DNA of 64,000 nt from an uncultured Clostridia bacterium. GTDB taxonomy: Bacteria; Bacillota; Clostridia; Oscillospirales; Acutalibacteraceae. This document shows positions 61,907 through 64,000 of the stretch, in pieces; the stretch's first letter is position 1, and each line of letters begins with the position of its first letter. Position numbers and translations under genes: made by a program. The notes under the pieces are model-generated. The model made no database searches. It was given only the letters and a program-made list of their open reading frames with translations, and was not told the origin of the DNA. Location: positions 1 to 64,000 of the forward strand of contig CALAEV010000015.1 in NCBI GenBank assembly GCA_937892525.1, read 5' to 3'.

Positions 61907-63301
61907 TTATATAATTGCAACTAATCCGTTTAAGGCTAAATCGAGATATAGGGCATCAAAATTATCAACTGCACCGTCATAGTTTAAATCGCAACGGTCA
62001 AACATATAAACATCAGTAATTTCTGTATTTAATGTTACAATTTCTATAAGCAATTTATAATCGTCTTCATTAACTTTACCGTTGCCGTCTGCGTCACCTT
62101 TTATTGTAGAAGGACCTATATCATTGATAAATAAATCAAGAATAATCACATCAAGTCCGTCAATAGTGCCGTCTTCATTCATATCACCTGCAAGGGTGAT
62201 TGTAAATAAGGTCGTCTGCTCTAAAGTTGAAATGTCACAAAGGATTTTGTAATCTTCACAGTCAAGCTCACCATCAAAGTTTACATCACCTTTTATAATG
62301 CTTTCAAGATTTACAAATTTTATGTTGTTTTTATTTGCGTAATCTTGAGCTGGTGTTTCTGCATAACCGAAAATCACAGTATTTTCAATACTTAAAAATG
62401 CGTTTTCGTGAATATCTGTCACCGATTTCGGAATAACCACATTTCTACCGTTTACAGCACCACTTACAATCTGTGTTGTACCGTCTTTTATAATTATTTC
62501 TTCACCTTTTACAGTTATAAGACGAGTGCCCAGATATAAAGCGTTGTTTTCCCAATTCCTTGAATTGTTATAAAATCCTGTATTATAAAGTGAAGTTGCA
62601 TCTATTTCTACATTTTCTGCAATATCAAAAGTTTCAAGAGAAACACAGCCGTCAAAAGCGTGTTTGCCAATGGCGAGCAAGGATTGTGGTAATCGAATTG
62701 ATGTTGCTTCTTTTGACTTTGCAAAAGCGTAGTCGGCAATAACCGTTGTGCCTTGCTTGATTCTGTAAATCCCACTGTATTCACACTCAATAAGTGCTGT
62801 GCCAAGGTAAAGATATTGTAAAGTTGGTGCTAAAATATCTTCCCAAGGGATAGTTTCTTGCGTACCAGAGCCAATACTAAGGTCTGTATCTTCTACTACT
62901 CTTTTTAGTTTCCAATTGTCTTTATTGTTATAATATGCCGTATTGAAAATAGCGTTTTTACCAATATGTTTTACAGTTGTTGGCAAAGAAATTGTTGCAA
63001 GAGAAGTGCAGTTTTCAAAAGCACTCTCCCCTATATCTTCAATACCCTCACTTATAGTAACGCTTACAAGATTTTGATTGTCTTTAAAAGCGTTATTTTC
63101 TATTTTTATAACAGACTTTGAATCTATTTCGGCAGGGATTGTAAGATTTTTTTCGCTACCTGCATACCCTATAATCACAATATTTTCATTTTGGATTTCA
63201 TAAGAAAAATCACCATACGAAAGTGCAAAAGACGGTATTGCAGAAGTAAATGTGCAAAAAAGCATTATTATAAAAAGTATTGTTGATATTAACCTTTTCA
63301 T
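61907..63301 (-). CDS. Secreted leucine-rich-repeat (BspA-like) protein with tandem dockerin-type repeats
   Basis: 464 residues; ATG 63301 follows AAAGGACGG. Signal peptide ends near PSFALS. Then BspA/TpLRR-type (LRR_5) repeats: IENNAFKDNQNLVSVTI, IGESAFENCTSLATISLP, IGKHAFDGCVSLETFDIA and others (about 55-335). The C-terminus holds two dockerin-like units of two Ca loops each: GDVNFDGELD/GDMNEDGTIDGLD (338-390) and GDADGNGKVNEDD/CDLNYDGAVDNFD (402-460). Probably a cell-surface or scaffold-bound adhesion or binding protein. Confidence 0.88.
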   Translation of the reverse strand: MKRLISTILFIIMLFCTFTSAIPSFALSYGDFSYEIQNENIVIIGYAGSEKNLTIPAEIDSKSVIKIENNAFKDNQNLVSVTISEGIEDIGESAFENCTSLATISLPTTVKHIGKNAIFNTAYYNNKDNWKLKRVVEDTDLSIGSGTQETIPWEDILAPTLQYLYLGTALIECEYSGIYRIKQGTTVIADYAFAKSKEATSIRLPQSLLAIGKHAFDGCVSLETFDIAENVEIDATSLYNTGFYNNSRNWENNALYLGTRLITVKGEEIIIKDGTTQIVSGAVNGRNVVIPKSVTDIHENAFLSIENTVIFGYAETPAQDYANKNNIKFVNLESIIKGDVNFDGELDCEDYKILCDISTLEQTTLFTITLAGDMNEDGTIDGLDVIILDLFINDIGPSTIKGDADGNGKVNEDDYKLLIEIVTLNTEITDVYMFDRCDLNYDGAVDNFDALYLDLALNGLVAII

Positions 63302-63372
63302 TTCTGCACCGTCCTTTCGTAAGTATGGAAGTATTTTAACATTATTATATAGATTTTGCAAGAAATAAAAGT

Positions 63373-63642
63373 GGTTAGACAAATTGGAGTTTGTCGAAAT
63401 GAATGCAAAGTGCAAAACGCAAAATGCAAAGTGTCGGAACTGCGTTGCGATTATAGTAGGGGCGATTCACGAATCGCCCGTCCGCTCCCTCTTAGAGGGA
63501 GCTGTCTGCGAAGCAGACTGAGGGAGTAATATGTGTAATCGCAAAAACTCCCTCCGTCAAAATCTTCGATTTTGCCACCTCCCTCAATGAGGGAGGGCAA
63601 TAGATTGTGTCTATGCAAAGAGTTCGACAAACTATAATTTGC
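63373..63642. mobile_element. MITE-like composite repeat element, copy 2
   Basis: Ends TTAGACAAATTGGAGTTTGTC and GACAAACTATAATTTG (63627-63642) are inverted. Interior: TGCAAAGTGCAAAACGCAAA units, a nested GGGGCGATTCACGAATCGCCC palindrome absent from copy 1, then about 150 bases nearly identical to 36680-36840 (GTCTGCGAAGCAGAC, AAAATCTTCGATTTT, CCCTCAATGAGGGAGG). It fills the gap between the LRR gene and the aldolase terminator. Confidence 0.7.
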
Positions 63643-63651
63643 AGAAATAAA

Positions 63652-63673
63652 AAGGTGGGAAAAATCCCACCTT
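63652..63673 (-). terminator. Terminator of the KDPG aldolase gene
   Basis: AAGGTGGGA (63652-63660) and TCCCACCTT (63665-63673), minus strand followed by TTTTTATTT. Confidence 0.85.
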
Positions 63674-63704
63674 AAAATTCAGTTTTAATAAAACTTAAAT
63701 TGAA

Positions 63705-64000
63705 TTATTTGTTTGCTAACTCTGCACGAGCAATTTTAATGTTTTCTACAAAACGCTTACCTGTTTCAGTAATCTTCTTGTAGTCGCCTGTTTTTGCACC
63801 TGCAGTAAGTGATGAACCTGCGCCAACTGCAACGGCACCTGCTTTAATCCATTCACCAACATTATCAGCGTCAACACCACCTGTTGGCATCATTTTTGCA
63901 TATGGAATTGGTCCTTTAATGTCTTTGATAATCTTTGGTCCGAAAAGGTCAGCAGGGAAAACTTTAAGAATATCTGCTCCGTTTTCCATAGCAAGAAGTC
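63705..64000 (-). CDS. KDPG/KHG aldolase, C-terminal part (runs off the window)
   Basis: About 98 residues are visible; the frame stays open to the right edge (LLAMENGADILKVFPADLFGP). VFPADLFGPKIIKDI and the phosphate-binding MMPTGGVDADNVGEWIKAGAVAVGAGSSL are typical of the Eda-type class I aldolase (2-keto-3-deoxy-6-phosphogluconate/4-hydroxy-2-oxoglutarate). The Schiff-base Lys of the family corresponds to the Lys in ILKVFPA. Cleaves KDPG to pyruvate and glyceraldehyde 3-phosphate. Its operon lies outside the window. Confidence 0.88.
   Translation of the reverse strand, partial: LLAMENGADILKVFPADLFGPKIIKDIKGPIPYAKMMPTGGVDADNVGEWIKAGAVAVGAGSSLTAGAKTGDYKKITETGKRFVENIKIARAELANK

Noticed and set aside
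63357..63655. Target-site duplication around the 63373 element as firm evidence of transposition
   Set aside because: The flanks TTTGCAAGAAATAAAA and TTTGCAGAAATAAAA differ by one base and are AT-rich, so chance similarity cannot be excluded without an empty site.
7731..63704. tRNA or rRNA genes in the gaps
   Set aside because: Reading the intergenic stretches showed no cloverleaf with a TTC-arm consensus and no rRNA signature; the gaps hold promoters, hairpins, riboswitches and repeats only. This was by eye, and a tRNA scan would be decisive.

Overview
The window looks like a chromosomal segment of a low-GC, anaerobic, spore-forming Clostridia species, probably an Oscillospiraceae/Ruminococcaceae-type gut or rumen commensal. 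The reasons are: a spoIIAA-spoIIAB-sigF operon; an oxygen-sensitive (class III) ribonucleotide reductase with its radical-SAM activase; ECF vitamin transporters without local ATPases; a T-box leader and a cobalamin riboswitch; two secreted proteins with dockerin-type calcium repeats; and many AT-rich consensus promoters (TTGACA, 17 bp, TATAAT). No rRNA, tRNA, CRISPR array or intact insertion sequence was found.

Layout. 1-0.5 kb: remnants of a DUF6809-type mobile-element gene and of a GH35 beta-galactosidase. 0.6-7.7 kb (minus): M20 peptidase with YfcC-type carrier, a B12-binding radical SAM protein, a small membrane protein, and an Old-Yellow-Enzyme-type Fe-S flavoprotein. 7.9-10.1 kb (plus): iteron-like repeats and a RepA-like winged-helix gene, then the forespore sigma-F operon. 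10.2-21.4 kb: a DUF5696 lipoprotein and a carbohydrate/phosphate cluster arranged around a divergent promoter region (GH36, DUF1349, two metallophosphoesterases, CPBP protease, GH127-like), ending with an AbrB-like regulator. 21.5-28 kb (minus): trxB, nrdD with a C-terminal thioredoxin-like domain, nrdG, proC, mscL with a zinc ribbon, and a radical SAM protein. 28-36.6 kb: a divergent HTH/Cys-protein pair, coaX with an ECF S component, the potABCD polyamine operon, a GDPD, and a B12-riboswitch unit. 36.9-42.5 kb (minus): transglutaminase-dockerin protein, nrdR, a TIM-barrel isomerase, and the conserved transglutaminase/alpha-E/ATP-grasp trio. 42.7-45.5 kb: SDR plus a second OYE flavoprotein. 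46.1-57.8 kb (minus): a myo-inositol catabolism locus (iolJ, C, B, D, E, A, G) with an embedded lipoprotein/SanA-like pair and an upstream DUF5058 membrane pair. 58-61.9 kb (plus): T-box leader, leuA, leuB, HAD phosphatase. 61.9-64 kb (minus): LRR-dockerin protein and the start-truncated view of a KDPG aldolase.

How genes work together. The inositol genes encode the whole route from myo-inositol to DHAP and acetyl-CoA except any transporter I can recognise; the DUF5058 pair next to them is a candidate only by position. nrdD, nrdG, trxB and nrdR form a regulatory and redox unit: two NrdR-box-like sites sit in the nrdD promoter, and the fused CxxC domain could couple NrdD to TrxB. The B12 riboswitch heads a two-gene unit that looks like cobalamin capture (DUF4430 lipoprotein) and import (ECF S component).

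The intergenic DNA is unusually rich in dispersed palindromic repeats of several families. One has become the last ten codons of the GDPD gene, and near-identical copies follow the stop codons of both iolA and iolE. No single obviously new system dominates. The best leads are the NrdD-thioredoxin fusion regulon, the B12 capture unit, the ATP-grasp/alpha-E/transglutaminase trio, and the repeat families.
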